Notes: generated by a model not told the origin, from the sequence alone. A stretch of DNA of 64,000 bases from Thiobacillus denitrificans DSM 12475 (GCF_000376425.1 NZ_AQWL01000007.1:100414-164413), one strand, 5' to 3'; positions 18,544 through 26,911 are shown, numbered from the stretch's first letter. Made by a program: numbers and translations.

Positions 18544-19112
18544 AACTGGTGTTCCTGCGCCACGGCGAATCCGAGTACAACCTGAGCGGTCTGTGCAACG
18601 CCGATCCCGGCGTGCCGGTGGCGCTGACCCCGGCCGGGCGGCGGCAGGCGCAAGCCGCTGCCGAGCGTCTGCGCGGCCTGCCGATCCGTCGGGTCTACGT
18701 CTCGCGCCTGCGCCGCGCGCAGGAAACCGCGGCCATCGTCAATGCATGCCATTGCGCCGAGATCCATGTCGATGCCCGGCTCGACGACCGCAATACCGGC
18801 TTCGAGGGACTGCCGGTGACACAGTATCTCAATGCCATGCATGGCGCGCCCGATCCTTTTGCGTGGAAGGCACCGGGCGGCGAGTCCTATCGCGAAATGG
18901 TGACGCGCGTGCACGGCTTCCTGGCCGACCTGAGCGAAGTCGACGAAGCTGCCGTGCTGGTGGTGACGCATCACGAAGTGCTGCAGGCCGTGGCTGGGTA
19001 TTTTCAGAACCTGGATCCGGCGCGTATGTGGCTGGTCTGGGTCGACAATTGCGAAACCCTCGAATTCGCAGGAGGCATGAACCATGCTGCAATGCGGCCG
19101 CTATCGTTTTGA
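18540..19112 (+). CDS. Histidine phosphatase family protein
   Basis: 190 residues. LVFLRHGESEYNLSG contains the RHGE phosphate-binding motif with the phospho-accepting histidine, and VVTHHEVLQ supplies the second catalytic histidine. Substrate is unknown. Translational coupling to fhcC and a 29-base overlap with folP suggest a role in pterin or cofactor biosynthesis, for instance dephosphorylating a pterin or nucleotide intermediate; that is an inference. A general phosphoglycerate-mutase-like role is the alternative. Confidence 0.85.
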   Translation: MKLVFLRHGESEYNLSGLCNADPGVPVALTPAGRRQAQAAAERLRGLPIRRVYVSRLRRAQETAAIVNACHCAEIHVDARLDDRNTGFEGLPVTQYLNAMHGAPDPFAWKAPGGESYREMVTRVHGFLADLSEVDEAAVLVVTHHEVLQAVAGYFQNLDPARMWLVWVDNCETLEFAGGMNHAAMRPLSF

Positions 19113-19905
19113 CCTGGCGCGCCCACTGGTCATGGGCATCGTCAACGCGACGCCGGATTCGTTTTCCGACGGCGGCCGCTACGCCGATGCCGGGCGCGCC
19201 ATCGAGCACGGCCTGAGGCTGCGCGAGGAGGGCGCCGACATCCTCGACATAGGCGGCGAGTCGACACGACCCGGTGCCACGCCGGTCGATGCGGGGACGG
19301 AATTGCAGCGCGTGCTGCCGGTCATCGCCGGCCTCGCGGCGTGCGGTGCGGCCCTGTCGGTGGACACCATGAAGACCGAGGTGATGGCCGCCGCGCTGGC
19401 CGCCGGCGCGGACATGATCAACGACGTCAACGCCCTGCGCGCGCCGGGCGCGCTGCAAGCGGTGGCGGATTCCGATTGCGGCGTCTGCCTGATGCACATG
19501 CAGGGCACGCCGCAAACCATGCAATTGGCGCCGGCGTACGGCGAGGTGACGCAGGAAGTGGTGGATTATCTGCGCGTCCGTTTCGAGGCAGCGCGCCATG
19601 CCGGCATCGCGCGCGAGCGCCTGGTGCTGGATCCGGGGTTCGGCTTTGGCAAGACGCCGGCACACAACATCGCGCTGTTTCGCGAACTGCGCCGCTTCAC
19701 GCGCGAGGCGCCGACGCTGGTCGGGGTGTCGCGCAAATCGCTGTTCGGTGAGATCGCCGGCCGGACACTGGAGCAACGGACGATCGCCAGCGTCACGGCG
19801 GCGGTGCTCGCCGCGATGCGTGGCGCTGCGATCGTGCGCGTGCACGATGTTGCGTCCACGGTGGATGCGCTGAAGGTCTGGCAGGTGCTGGGCAGCGAGA
19901 ACTGA
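19084..19905 (+). CDS. folP: Dihydropteroate synthase
   Basis: 273 residues. VMGIVNATPDSFSDGG, DIGGESTRPGATPV, NDVNALRAPGAL, DPGFGFGKTPAHN and GVSRKSLFG are the complete set of DHPS motifs binding pterin diphosphate and p-aminobenzoate. It is a folate enzyme, while H4MPT synthesis joins pABA to PRPP instead; its position at the end of the fhc operon may reflect shared pterin and pABA pools. Start overlaps the phosphatase gene. Confidence 0.95.
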   Translation: MLQCGRYRFDLARPLVMGIVNATPDSFSDGGRYADAGRAIEHGLRLREEGADILDIGGESTRPGATPVDAGTELQRVLPVIAGLAACGAALSVDTMKTEVMAAALAAGADMINDVNALRAPGALQAVADSDCGVCLMHMQGTPQTMQLAPAYGEVTQEVVDYLRVRFEAARHAGIARERLVLDPGFGFGKTPAHNIALFRELRRFTREAPTLVGVSRKSLFGEIAGRTLEQRTIASVTAAVLAAMRGAAIVRVHDVASTVDALKVWQVLGSEN

Positions 19906-19932
19906 GACCTCGATCCGACCAGGAGTCCTGCC

Positions 19933-20367
19933 ATGCGTGTTTATGTGTTTTCGCTGCTCACCACCCTGATGTTCGCCACCCCGGTGCTGGCTGTCGACGC
20001 CAGAATCGAGAACGCCTGGGTGCGCCCCACGGTGCCGGGCCAGAAGGTGGCCGGCGCATTCATGGACATCAGCGCCGAACGCGACCTGGAACTGGTGACA
20101 GTCGCCACGCCGGTGGCGGCAGCGGTCGAGCTGCATTTTATGCGCATGGACGGCGAGCGCATGGAAATGCGTGAACTGGAATCGATCAGGCTGCCCGCGG
20201 GCAAGACCGTCAGGCTGGAACCCGGCGGTCTGCATGCCATGCTGATCGGTCTGAAAGCGCCACTCGGCGGCGGCGACAGCGTGCCGATGACGCTGACCGT
20301 GCGCGATGGCGCCGGCAAGCAGAGCACGATCGAGATCACGCTAACTGTGGCGGCGCCGCGCGGCTGA
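19933..20367 (+). CDS. Periplasmic copper chaperone PCu(A)C family
   Basis: 144 residues with a signal peptide (MRVYVFSLLTTLMFATPVLAVDA). Mature protein has AWVRPTVPGQKVAGAFMDI, ELHFMRMDGERMEMREL and LEPGGLHAMLIGL, the His/Met copper-binding pattern of PCu(A)C. It would deliver Cu(I) to periplasmic copper proteins or cytochrome oxidase. AGGAG lies nine bases before the ATG. It follows folP by 27 bases and ends before a terminator. Confidence 0.9.
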   Translation: MRVYVFSLLTTLMFATPVLAVDARIENAWVRPTVPGQKVAGAFMDISAERDLELVTVATPVAAAVELHFMRMDGERMEMRELESIRLPAGKTVRLEPGGLHAMLIGLKAPLGGGDSVPMTLTVRDGAGKQSTIEITLTVAAPRG

Positions 20368-20446
20368 GACCGTGTGGAGCGAGTTGCGCCTGCGCCGCCC
20401 ATCGGTGCTTCCCCGAGCCAGGCAATGCCCCCAACGCAGCGAATTC

Positions 20447-20475
20447 CCCACAGGCGAGCCGTGGGATTTTTCTTT
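20447..20475 (+). terminator. Rho-independent terminator after the PCuAC gene
   Basis: CCCAC (20447-20451) pairs with GTGGG (20461-20465), extended inward by GG/CC around a CGAG loop with one bulged A, followed by ATTTTTCTTT. It would end the fhcBADC-folP-PCuAC transcript. Confidence 0.6.
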
Positions 20476-20573
20476 CCGGCTGCGCGGCGCACATCTCTTT
20501 CCTCAACTGATCCGGCTGCTGCTTCCGGTTCGGCCGATCTCCCGGAGAATGCCTGCGCCGACTAAGTAATAGT

Positions 20574-20598
20574 ACCGTATTGACACGGTATTGATACC
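20574..20598 (+). promoter_or_regulatory. Nested repeats at the ompW-like promoter
   Basis: GTATTGA occurs at 20577-20583 and 20588-20594, eleven bases apart, overlapping the inverted repeats ACCGT/ACGGT (20574-20578, 20585-20589) and GGTAT/ATACC (20587-20591, 20594-20598). TTGACA at 20580-20585 could be a -35 element. One-turn spacing suggests a dimer or tandem activator site. Confidence 0.45.
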
Positions 20599-20681
20599 AA
20601 TTTACGCCGCTCCAGCGTGCCTCTGTAATGGATGCCTGGCCCTCGCGCGACGCGCGGGGCCATAAACCATAAGGAGACGCA

Positions 20682-21281
20682 ATGAACAAATCTTTTCCCC
20701 GCACTACGCTGACGGGTGTGCTGTTGTCGGCGTTCGCCACGTTGACGCATGCCGACAACCGGCTCGATGTGAGCCTTGGACTGGTCAACATCCGTCCCGA
20801 CATCGAATCGCCTGTGGTCGGGGCGGATGCCACCAACGAGACCAAGCCGATCCTGCGTCTGACTTATTACCTGAACGAAAACTTGGCGCTGAACACGTCC
20901 GCCGGGATCACGCGCCATACATTCAGCGCCGGCGGCGCGACGCTGGGCAAGGCAAGCATGGCGCCATTCCACCTGATGCTGCAATACCATTTCATGCCGA
21001 AGTCGGATTTCAGCCCCTATGTCGGCGCCGGCATCCACTACACCGTGTTCTTCAACAAGAGCGGACCGGTGTTCGACGGCTTGCGCAGGTTTCCGGCGGA
21101 TACCGGAGCGGTGTTGCAGGCCGGCTTCGATTACAACGTGAACAAGGACTATTTCATCAATTTCGATGTGCAGAAATTTTACCTGGAAACCGACGTGCGG
21201 CCGGGCGGCGGCGGCGCCAAGATCGAGACCATCAAGCTCGATCCGCTGATGATCGGCCTGGCGGTAGGACGGCATTTCTGA
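20682..21281 (+). CDS. OmpW family outer membrane protein
   Basis: 199 residues with a signal peptide ending near residue 25 (LTHADN). The mature part is an eight-stranded barrel: LDVSLGLVNIRP at the start, YYLNENLALNTSAGI, MLQYHF, YVGAGIHYTVFF, and a C-terminal aromatic residue (AVGRHF) typical of beta-barrel porins. OmpW channels admit small hydrophobic molecules; here it could serve uptake of an organic substrate for the oxidases downstream, which is an inference. AAGGAG precedes the ATG. Confidence 0.9.
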   Translation: MNKSFPRTTLTGVLLSAFATLTHADNRLDVSLGLVNIRPDIESPVVGADATNETKPILRLTYYLNENLALNTSAGITRHTFSAGGATLGKASMAPFHLMLQYHFMPKSDFSPYVGAGIHYTVFFNKSGPVFDGLRRFPADTGAVLQAGFDYNVNKDYFINFDVQKFYLETDVRPGGGGAKIETIKLDPLMIGLAVGRHF

Positions 21282-21651
21282 GATGTTCGCGCCCGGGCCG
21301 GAGCGGACGGCGGGTTCGCGCACAACCAATCCCCGAAAAGGCATACGGGAAACAGCCCGCTCAAGCCCGGGCCGTCCATTCCGACGGATGCATGCGCTCA
21401 GCCGACGATCCACTCACTATGGGATTGACGGCAGGGAGCCGTGCCCGCATGACAGAGTGTCATCCGCTTGCCCTGGGCGCAGGACAGGTCGCGCCTGTCC
21501 AAGCGGACCGCAATCCAATGCCGGCCCGTCTTTGCGGCATGCCATGCCAATTGGTTCGATTATTGCATGTGTATATTATTCATCCGGACGGAGGCTGGCA
21601 GTTTCAGGCCAGACAGCGCAGGAATGACCCGATCCGACGGGAGCGATTCAT
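21282..21651. other. Intergenic region upstream of the first histidine kinase
   Basis: 370 bases with no supported gene on either strand. It contains the palindrome at 21449-21463 and an AT-rich TGTATATTATTCATC stretch near 21570 that could be a -10 region. Confidence 0.5.
21449..21463. promoter_or_regulatory. Palindrome ATGACAgagTGTCAT upstream of the kinase gene
   Basis: A perfect 6-bp inverted repeat with a 3-bp spacer. Its inner 13 bases are the exact reverse complement of the core palindrome in the mptG-fhcB control region (13786-13798). Confidence 0.45.
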
Positions 21652-22929
21652 TTGGATTACCCCGCTAATCCGTTTGCCTGGGTACTGCTATCGGCCGTTC
21701 TCATCCTGATGGCGGGCCTGGTGCTGCACGTTACCCGCCTCAATCTGCGGTTGCGCCATTCCAAGCAGGTGCTGGAAAACGAAATCAACGAACGTCGCCG
21801 CGCCGAAGAGAAACTGGCGGAAAACGAAAATCGGCTGCGCCAGATCATCGCTTCGGAGCCGGAGTGCGTGAAGCTGCAAACCCTCGACGGCATCCTGCTG
21901 GAAATGAATCCGGCCGGGCTGGCGCTGCTCGAAGCCAGCCAGCCGGGCGACATTATCGGCACCTCAGTCTACGACATGGTCGCACCGGAGTTCTGCGACG
22001 AATACCGCACCCTCACCGAACGGGTGTTTGCCGGGGAATCCGGTGTCATGGAGTTCCAGATCGTCAGCCTGAAAGGCCGCCGGTGCTGGATGGAGACTCA
22101 CGCCGTGCCGCTGCGTGACGGGCGCGACAACGTGATCGCACTGCTTGGTATCACGCGCGACATCACGGCGCGCAAGCACGCCGAGGACGAGGTGCGCCTG
22201 CATTACCGTGAGCTAGCCCATGCTGCGCGTGTCAACACCATGGGCGAGATGGCTTCCGGTCTGGCGCATGAGCTGAACCAGCCGCTTGCCGCCATTGCCA
22301 ACTACTCGCGTGGCTGCCTGCGGCGCATCCGTTCCGGCGCCGGCGCGGCGGAAGACATGACCCAGGCCATCGAGCAGGTCTGCCTGCAGGCCGAGCGTGC
22401 CGGCGGCATTATCAGCAGCCTGCGCCGTTTCGTGAACAAGGAGGACAGCCCTCACCGGGTACAGGATCTGCATGCCATCGTGCGCGAAGCCATGCTGATT
22501 GCCGGGCCGGAAGTGAAGCTGCATCAGGTCAACGTCAGGCTGAATCTGGCACCCGGCATGCCGCACGTGCTGGGCCACGCCATCCAGATCGAGCAGGTCG
22601 TGATCAATCTGGTGCGCAACGCGATCGAGGCGATGGGCGACGTGCCGCCCGAACGACGCTATCTCACGCTGCGCACCTATGTGGCGGAGGAGAAGGCGGT
22701 GGTGGAGGTGCGCGATACCGGCTCCGGGCTGGCGCGTGAAATGCAGAGCCGGATTTTCGAGCCGTTCTTCACCACCAAGTCGGTCGGCATGGGCATGGGG
22801 CTGCCGATCTGCCGCTCTATCGTCGAGGCCCATGGTGGCGCCCTGATTTCCCTGTCCAACCCGAACGGCGATGGACTCACGTTCCGCTTCACCTTATGCC
22901 GGGCTACCGCGGAGGAAATAGATGGCTGA
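21652..22929 (+). CDS. PAS-domain sensor histidine kinase (FixL-like)
   Basis: 425 residues, starting at TTG with GGGAG upstream. One N-terminal membrane segment (residues 8-28), a short coiled coil (residues 30-60, RRAEEKLAENENRL), one PAS domain (60-175), then HisKA with GLAHELNQPLAAI (phospho-accepting His206) and HATPase_c (NLVRNAIEAM, DTGSGL, FTTKSVGMGMGL). No haem-binding signature was identified, so the stimulus is unknown. Overlaps the response regulator gene by eight bases. Its closest relative in the window is the kinase at 30,623-33,094. Confidence 0.93.
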   Translation: MDYPANPFAWVLLSAVLILMAGLVLHVTRLNLRLRHSKQVLENEINERRRAEEKLAENENRLRQIIASEPECVKLQTLDGILLEMNPAGLALLEASQPGDIIGTSVYDMVAPEFCDEYRTLTERVFAGESGVMEFQIVSLKGRRCWMETHAVPLRDGRDNVIALLGITRDITARKHAEDEVRLHYRELAHAARVNTMGEMASGLAHELNQPLAAIANYSRGCLRRIRSGAGAAEDMTQAIEQVCLQAERAGGIISSLRRFVNKEDSPHRVQDLHAIVREAMLIAGPEVKLHQVNVRLNLAPGMPHVLGHAIQIEQVVINLVRNAIEAMGDVPPERRYLTLRTYVAEEKAVVEVRDTGSGLAREMQSRIFEPFFTTKSVGMGMGLPICRSIVEAHGGALISLSNPNGDGLTFRFTLCRATAEEIDG

Positions 22930-23560
22930 ACAACAAACTGTTTTCGTGGTCGACGACGATCAGGCCGTGCGCGAATCGCTGCACTGGCTGCTGGAGTCGG
23001 TCGGCCATCGGGTGTGCAGCTATGCCTCGGCGCACGAATTCCTCAATGCCTACGACGGCACCAGCCCGGGCTGCCTGGTGCTGGATGTGCGCATACCCGG
23101 CATGAGCGGCCTGGAGTTGCAGAATCACCTGCTGGAGCGCGACTGGTGCCTGCCGGTCATCATCGTCACCGGCCACGGCGATGTGCCGATGGCGGTGCGT
23201 GCGATGAAAGCCGGCGCGATCGATTTCCTGCAGAAGCCCTACAACGACCAGACCTTGCTCGATCGCATCCAGCTGGCCCTGGAACTGTGCCGGCAACGCC
23301 GCCACAGCCACCAGGAACTGACCCGGATCCAAGCCAACTACCGGCAATTGACACCGCGCGAACGGGAAGTCGCCGCGCACGTGGTGGCCGGCAAGGCCAA
23401 CAAGGTGATTGCCATCAAACTGGGCCTGAGCCCGAAAACCATCGAGGTGCACCGCGCCAACGTCATGTTCAAGATGCATGTGAATTCCCTGCCCGAACTG
23501 GTGCAGCTATGGATGCGCATGGAAACGCCGGCGGCGAACGAGGTCAGCCCGGCTTCCTGA
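22922..23560 (+). CDS. FixJ-family response regulator
   Basis: 212 residues. Receiver domain with VVDDDQAVRESL and phospho-accepting Asp55 (CLVLDVRIPG), then HGDVPMAVRAMKAGAIDFLQKP, followed by a LuxR-type helix-turn-helix (LTPREREVAAHVVAGKANKVIAIKLGLSPKTIEVHR). Such TodT/StyR/FixJ-type regulators activate transcription of nearby operons. Partner of the overlapping kinase; likely targets are the osmC-lpd-gcvH-rhodanese genes just downstream or ompW upstream. Confidence 0.94.
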   Translation: MAEQQTVFVVDDDQAVRESLHWLLESVGHRVCSYASAHEFLNAYDGTSPGCLVLDVRIPGMSGLELQNHLLERDWCLPVIIVTGHGDVPMAVRAMKAGAIDFLQKPYNDQTLLDRIQLALELCRQRRHSHQELTRIQANYRQLTPREREVAAHVVAGKANKVIAIKLGLSPKTIEVHRANVMFKMHVNSLPELVQLWMRMETPAANEVSPAS

Positions 23561-23665
23561 GACCGCGCCTGTCACAGCAGCCCCGGCTATTCTGGCCGGG
23601 CAAGGCTGGCTGTGCCGGCAGGCATAGGCATTATTCCAGCGCGTGCCGGGTGGTTCCTCCTTCTT

Positions 23666-23679
23666 CCGGGTTTACCCGG
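23666..23679. promoter_or_regulatory. Palindrome CCGGGTTTACCCGG upstream of the osmC-lpd operon
   Basis: A perfect 14-bp palindrome 133 bases before the osmC-like start. It may be an operator; it has no U-run that would make it a terminator. Confidence 0.3.
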
Positions 23680-23811
23680 TCCGATTAGGGAATCTACTTA
23701 TCCGGATGCGCGCTCGTCCGACTTATTTCCATCGCTGCAATGCCATTTAATGCAATCAACGGCATGCACGGTTGCGCGCCGTCGATCCCCACACACGAGA
23801 GGAAACTGACC

Positions 23812-24354
23812 ATGTCGCAAGAAACCGTCAAAGCCGCCCTGATGCAGGCCATCACCGGCATCCAGAGCAATCCCGGCGCCGCCAAGGTGGTATTTCGTGC
23901 CGATACCCAGCTGGAAGAGGACGTACGCTGCAGCGCCAAGGTGCGCGACTTCCCTGTCATCATCGTCGACGAGCCGCCCGAGCTGGGAGGGGCCGACGCC
24001 GCACCCAATCCGGTGGAACTACTGCTGGTCGCACTGGGCGCATGCCAGGAAATCATGTATAGCGCCTACGCGTCGGTCATGGGCATTAAGCTCAATGGAG
24101 TCAAGGTCAATCTGCGCGGCTATCTCGACCTGCGCGGCCTGTTCGGTATGGATGGAGCGATTCCACCGGGCTATCAGAAAATTATTTTCGAGACCGAGGT
24201 GAATAGCCCCGCCGACACCGAATCGCTCATGAAACTGGTGCAGACCGTGGAAAGCCACTGTCCGGTGATGGATACCCTGATGCGCGCCATCGAGGTCAGC
24301 GGTCAGGTCACCCTCAACGGCAAGCTGATGGAGGCCGAGGCGCTTTCGGCCTGA
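23812..24354 (+). CDS. OsmC family protein
   Basis: 180 residues. The core NPVELLLVALGACQEIMYSAYASVMG and the later LVQTVESHCPVMDTLMRAIEV carry the two conserved cysteines of OsmC/YhfA-type peroxiredoxins. OsmC proteins reduce organic hydroperoxides, sometimes using lipoylated protein and dihydrolipoamide dehydrogenase as electron donors; an lpd gene and a lipoyl-carrier gene follow directly, which fits that scheme. The ATG at 23812 has AGAGGA nine bases upstream; an upstream in-frame start is less likely. Confidence 0.88.
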   Translation: MSQETVKAALMQAITGIQSNPGAAKVVFRADTQLEEDVRCSAKVRDFPVIIVDEPPELGGADAAPNPVELLLVALGACQEIMYSAYASVMGIKLNGVKVNLRGYLDLRGLFGMDGAIPPGYQKIIFETEVNSPADTESLMKLVQTVESHCPVMDTLMRAIEVSGQVTLNGKLMEAEALSA

Positions 24355-24414
24355 GCTGAAAGCAGGGGCTCGTTCGGCGCCTCCGGGCAGCCGGACGGGC
24401 ACAGGAGACCCATC

Positions 24415-25830
24415 ATGTCCAAACATATTGCCATTATCGGCGGTGGCCCTGCGGGCTATGTCGCCGCTTCTCACGCCGCGGCGGAAGGTGCGAACGTCAC
24501 CTTGATCGACCCGCATCCGCTGGGCGGCACCTGCCTGCATCGCGGCTGCATTCCCACTAAGACCTTGGTGGAGGTCTGCAATCTCCTTGCAAAGATGCGT
24601 CGCGCGGAAACCTACGGCCTGCACCTCAACGGCAGCATCGAGGCCGACTGGCCGGCGATGCGCGCCAAGGCCGGGCAGGTTATCGGCCTGCTCAATCGCG
24701 GTATCGATGGCCTCATGGCGGATCGCAAAGTGGTGCATATCCAGGGACGCGGCCGCATCGTTGACGGCCGGCGCGTCGAAGTGCGAGGGCACGGTATGGT
24801 CGAAGCCGACGCCGTGCTGATCTGCACCGGCTCCAGCCCCATCCAGCCGGCAAGTTTCCAGATCGACGGCAAACGCATCGCCACCAGCGACGACCTGCTG
24901 AAATGGGACACCCTCCCGAGTTCCCTGCTCATCGCCGGCGATGGGGTGGTGGCCTGCGAATTCGCCTTCATCATGCACACCCTGGGCGTGCAGGTGACCC
25001 TCGCCGCCATGGGTGAGCACCCGCTGTCTTTCCTGGATCAGGATATCGCCAGCGTCGTGCAGCGGGAAATGCGCAAGCTCGGCATCGAATTCATCGGCCG
25101 CTGCCTGGTGGAACGGCTTGAGGTCACGCCGAGCGGCGTCGCCGCCTATGCCGACGGCCAGCTGGTGGCCACCGCCGAACGCGCTCTGGTGGCTGTCGGG
25201 CGCCGCCCCCAAAGCGCGGGACTTGGCCTGGAAGAGGCCGGTGTGGCCGTGGGCCAGCACGGCGAGATCATGACCGACAGCCTGATGCGCACCAACCTGG
25301 CGGGGCTTTATGCGGTGGGCGACGTCAACGGCCGCCTCGCACTGGCCCATGCCGCCTCGGCGCAGGCACGTCTGGCGGTGGATCACGCCCTGGGACTGGA
25401 CCCCGCGCCGCTCAACGAAGCAGCCATCCCGTGGGCCGTGTTCACCATGCCAGAGATCGGATGCGTCGGCCTCACCGAACGGGATGCCATCGCAAAAGGC
25501 CATATCGTCAGTTGCGGCCGCTTCGACCTGCGCTGCCTCGGCAAGGCCCAGGCCATGGGCGAATTGACCGGCCTGGCCAAGGTGGTGGCGGACCGTGTCA
25601 GCGGGCGCCTGCTCGGTGTCCACATCGTCGGCGCACACGCGTCCGACATGGTGCATGAGGCTGCGGTGCTAATCCGCCAGGGCGCCACCGTGCATGCCAT
25701 CACCCAAACCGTGCACGCCCATCCCACTCTGTCGGAGGCGCTACTGGAAGCCGCCGAGGATGCGCTCGGCCAGGCCGTACATAAACCCATGAAACGCGAG
25801 AGACCCCATCATGCCAACACATTACCCTGA
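24415..25830 (+). CDS. lpd: Dihydrolipoamide dehydrogenase-like flavoprotein
   Basis: 471-residue FAD/NAD disulfide oxidoreductase. IIGGGPAGYVAASHAA binds FAD; GGTCLHRGCIPTK holds the redox pair Cys40/Cys45; VGDVNGRLALAHAASAQ is the second FAD motif; HAHPTLSE contains the His-Glu catalytic dyad of the partner subunit. It would reoxidise dihydrolipoyl groups on the GcvH-like protein, whose start lies 20 bases inside this gene. No 2-oxoacid dehydrogenase or glycine decarboxylase subunits are nearby, so it probably serves a peroxidase or sulfur-transfer system. Confidence 0.9.
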   Translation: MSKHIAIIGGGPAGYVAASHAAAEGANVTLIDPHPLGGTCLHRGCIPTKTLVEVCNLLAKMRRAETYGLHLNGSIEADWPAMRAKAGQVIGLLNRGIDGLMADRKVVHIQGRGRIVDGRRVEVRGHGMVEADAVLICTGSSPIQPASFQIDGKRIATSDDLLKWDTLPSSLLIAGDGVVACEFAFIMHTLGVQVTLAAMGEHPLSFLDQDIASVVQREMRKLGIEFIGRCLVERLEVTPSGVAAYADGQLVATAERALVAVGRRPQSAGLGLEEAGVAVGQHGEIMTDSLMRTNLAGLYAVGDVNGRLALAHAASAQARLAVDHALGLDPAPLNEAAIPWAVFTMPEIGCVGLTERDAIAKGHIVSCGRFDLRCLGKAQAMGELTGLAKVVADRVSGRLLGVHIVGAHASDMVHEAAVLIRQGATVHAITQTVHAHPTLSEALLEAAEDALGQAVHKPMKRERPHHANTLP

Positions 25831-26206
25831 AGACCGCCTGTATCACCGCGACGCCCTCTGGCTGGAGGTTCAGGCGGGTGACGAGGCCCTGTTGGGGATC
25901 AGCTATTTCGCGCAGCAAAGCCTGGGCGAGGTCGTATTCCTTGACCTGCCCCGGGTGGGCGCTGCCATTCGCCAGGATACCCCCCTCGGGACCATCGAAT
26001 CCCACAAGGCCGTGTCCGACATGATCGCACCCGTGGACGGCAGCGTGCTGGCGGTCAATCCGCGCCTGCGCGGCGAACCCGGGCTGGTCAACAGCGACCC
26101 CTATGGCGAGGGCTGGGTGTTGCGCATCCGCCTGGCCGCAGCGGTGGAAACTGGCCATCTGCTGGAGGCCGGCGGTTATCTCAAACACATCGGCCTGGCG
26201 GCATGA
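25811..26206 (+). CDS. GcvH-like lipoyl-carrier protein
   Basis: 131 residues. LGTIESHKAVSDMIAPVDG presents a lysine (Lys66) at the lipoylation site of the GcvH fold (family consensus ES-x-KA-x-S), with FLDLPRVGAAI before it and NSDPYGEGWVLRI after it. The gene lacks gcvT/gcvP neighbours. Coupled to lpd by a 20-base overlap. Candidate roles: electron carrier between Lpd and the OsmC-like protein, or a lipoate-binding protein in sulfur oxidation; sequence alone does not decide. Confidence 0.88.
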   Translation: MPTHYPEDRLYHRDALWLEVQAGDEALLGISYFAQQSLGEVVFLDLPRVGAAIRQDTPLGTIESHKAVSDMIAPVDGSVLAVNPRLRGEPGLVNSDPYGEGWVLRIRLAAAVETGHLLEAGGYLKHIGLAA

Positions 26207-26237
26207 AGGCCGGTTTTTCATTTGAAGGAGGCCCCAC

Positions 26238-26630
26238 ATGAGCTTTACCACGCAAGACCTCATCGCCCAGGCCAGGTCCCGGATCACCGAATGGGATGCC
26301 CCTACCGCCGCGCGCGCACTGGCGGCGCGAAAAGGCATCGTCCTTCTGGACGTTCGCGAGCCTGCGGAGTTCGGCGAGGGGTGCATCGGCAGCGCCTGCA
26401 ACATTCCACGCGGTGTGCTTGAATTCAAGGTCGACCCGAGCTATCCGGCCTGCGAGAAAACGCTACTCGATCGCCAACTGGAAATCCTGGTGTACTGCAA
26501 GACAGGCGGGCGCAGTGCCTTTGCCGCCCATACTCTGAAACAGCTGGGATACCTTAATGTGACCTCCCTGGCGGGCGGGATAGAGGCCTGGAAGAGCGCT
26601 GGCTTCGACATAACTCCGGCGCGGATGTGA
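26238..26630 (+). CDS. Rhodanese-like sulfurtransferase
   Basis: 130-residue single rhodanese domain. LLDVREPAEFGEGCIGSACNIPRG and the active-site loop LVYCKTGGRSA (Cys87) are intact, and AGGIEAWKSAGFDI closes the domain. It may handle persulfide sulfur. AGGAGG precedes the ATG. It is the last gene of the plus-strand osmC-lpd-gcvH set, before the bidirectional terminator. Confidence 0.92.
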   Translation: MSFTTQDLIAQARSRITEWDAPTAARALAARKGIVLLDVREPAEFGEGCIGSACNIPRGVLEFKVDPSYPACEKTLLDRQLEILVYCKTGGRSAFAAHTLKQLGYLNVTSLAGGIEAWKSAGFDITPARM

Positions 26631-26681
26631 AGGGGTAGCCGGACCATGGGAGCATGGCTCGCCTCGGCAGGCAAAAAAAAT

Positions 26682-26702
26682 GCGGGCCCGAAATAGGCCC
26701 GC
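26682..26702. terminator. Bidirectional terminator between convergent operons
   Basis: GCGGGCC (26682-26688) and GGCCCGC (26696-26702) form a perfect 7-bp stem with a CGAAATA loop. On the minus strand it is followed by a run of eight Ts, on the plus strand by a weaker AAAATTT. It sits between the rhodanese gene and the ferredoxin-reductase gene, 52 and 210 bases away. Confidence 0.75.
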
Positions 26703-26911
26703 CAAAATTTAACGGGCCTGGAGGAGATACGCGGAGAGACATGGCCCGTCAAAACAAAACACCGAAGATCATTCCATCATTGAGCCGCCGCAGCCGGTGT
26801 GGAAAGAGGATTTCATTGCGGACTCCGGCGACAAAACGGCCATTCGAAAAACGACCCGCCATGGGCAGGACATTCCGCGAGGCTGGTTGTTTTGTCGATC
26901 GCACATGACAT

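Larger units (their letters stand above)
20368..20681. other. Intergenic region upstream of ompW-like gene
   Basis: 314 bases without a gene. Holds the terminator at 20447-20475 and, near 20,574-20,598, a repeat cluster with a TTGACA hexamer that is probably the ompW promoter region. Confidence 0.6.

Noticed and set aside
23582-23600. CCCGGC/GCCGGG hairpin after the first response regulator as terminator
   Set aside because: The stem is short and followed by CAAGGC, without Ts; not supported as an intrinsic terminator.
23812-26206. Glycine cleavage or sulfur-oxidising heterodisulfide reductase operon
   Set aside because: GcvH-like and Lpd proteins alone are not enough: gcvT, gcvP and hdr-like genes are absent from the neighbourhood.
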